Positions 27,678 to 27,765 of a stretch of 27,765 bases of DNA are shown here, piece after piece; positions within the stretch are counted from its first letter, which is position 1, and each line of letters begins with the position of its first letter. The notes below the pieces were generated by a model. The model ran no database searches. It had not been told where the DNA came from and saw only the letters and a list, made by a program, of their open reading frames with translations. The position numbers and the translations under genes were made by a program. Source of the DNA: a virus. The stretch spans positions 1-27,765 of the IMG/VR virus record IMGVR_UViG_3300038552_000096. One strand, given 5' to 3'.

Positions 27678-27765
27678 ATGACCGATAACGGAACCTTTCG
27701 CGCGGCATTGCGAGGTGACAAACGGAAGACACCCGAAACGCGGGAGTATCGTTTCCTCACCCTAG
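27678..27765 (+). CDS. Third rightward gene, partial (3' end beyond window)
   Basis: ATG at 27678 with GGAGG (27665-27669) 8 nt upstream. 29 codons are visible: MTDNGTFRAALRGDKRKTPE then TREYRFLTL, basic and probably helical at first, frame open at the window end. Too little sequence to assign a function. Same GGAGGCAAA leader as the first gene of the set. Confidence 0.65.
   Translation, partial: MTDNGTFRAALRGDKRKTPETREYRFLTL

Overview
The window reads as part of the genome of a GC-rich, long-tailed double-stranded DNA phage (siphovirus type), free or integrated. The evidence is a nearly complete late block: terminase small and large subunits, portal, scaffold, decoration protein, major capsid protein, head-completion proteins, tail tube, tail assembly chaperone with a -1 frameshift, tape measure, distal tail, tail hub, lysis genes and receptor-binding proteins. 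All of it lies on the minus strand, so the gene order runs right to left. I see no integrase, repressor, tRNA, IS element or CRISPR array. The host cannot be fixed from sequence. The tail-hub protein resembles the ReqiPepy6 Gp37-like family, and several small proteins resemble common phage families without assigned function.

Layout, in transcription order (right to left). 25889-23777: a structural-like protein of unknown function, four very small tightly overlapping genes (one zinc-finger-like, one with two membrane segments) and a HAD-superfamily phosphatase. 23750-19850: zinc-cluster protein in the terminase small-subunit position, TerL and portal. 19911-16871: small head protein, acidic coiled-coil scaffold, decoration protein, major capsid protein and an Ala/Glu-rich helical protein. 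A strong hairpin follows at 16814-16856. 16794-14769: connector and head-completion genes, joined by three successive 4-nt start/stop overlaps, ending at a tail-terminator-like protein. 14759-13018: helix-hairpin-helix protein, small beta protein, major tail protein and the chaperone pair G/GT. 13017-6073: tape measure, Dit, tip proteins, a LamG-like protein, the Gp37-like hub and a fibre-like protein. 6069-4501: small accessory protein, GH25 endolysin, one-TM holin. 4498-1: small structural and zinc-binding proteins, three tandem paralogous fibre genes, an accessory tail protein, and a repeat protein running off the left edge.

25890-27314 has no convincing gene. It holds homopolymeric C tracts, a dense cluster of direct and inverted repeats (26142-26340), one block with strong G-quadruplex potential (26685-26739) and several GC-rich hairpins. 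It separates the leftward late operon from rightward small genes that begin at 27315 (55 aa, a 33-aa membrane microprotein, and a gene cut by the window end). I read it as the divergent control region and possibly a replication origin; that is inference.

Most notable points: a GGGAAAC slippery heptamer directly before the stop of a zinc-ribbon tail chaperone; an in-frame 66-bp repeat array (22 aa) at the left end; a separate 4 x 66-bp array in the tape measure; a tandem triplication of fibre genes sharing a 34-bp identical stretch between two copies; and the unusual intergenic region on the right.
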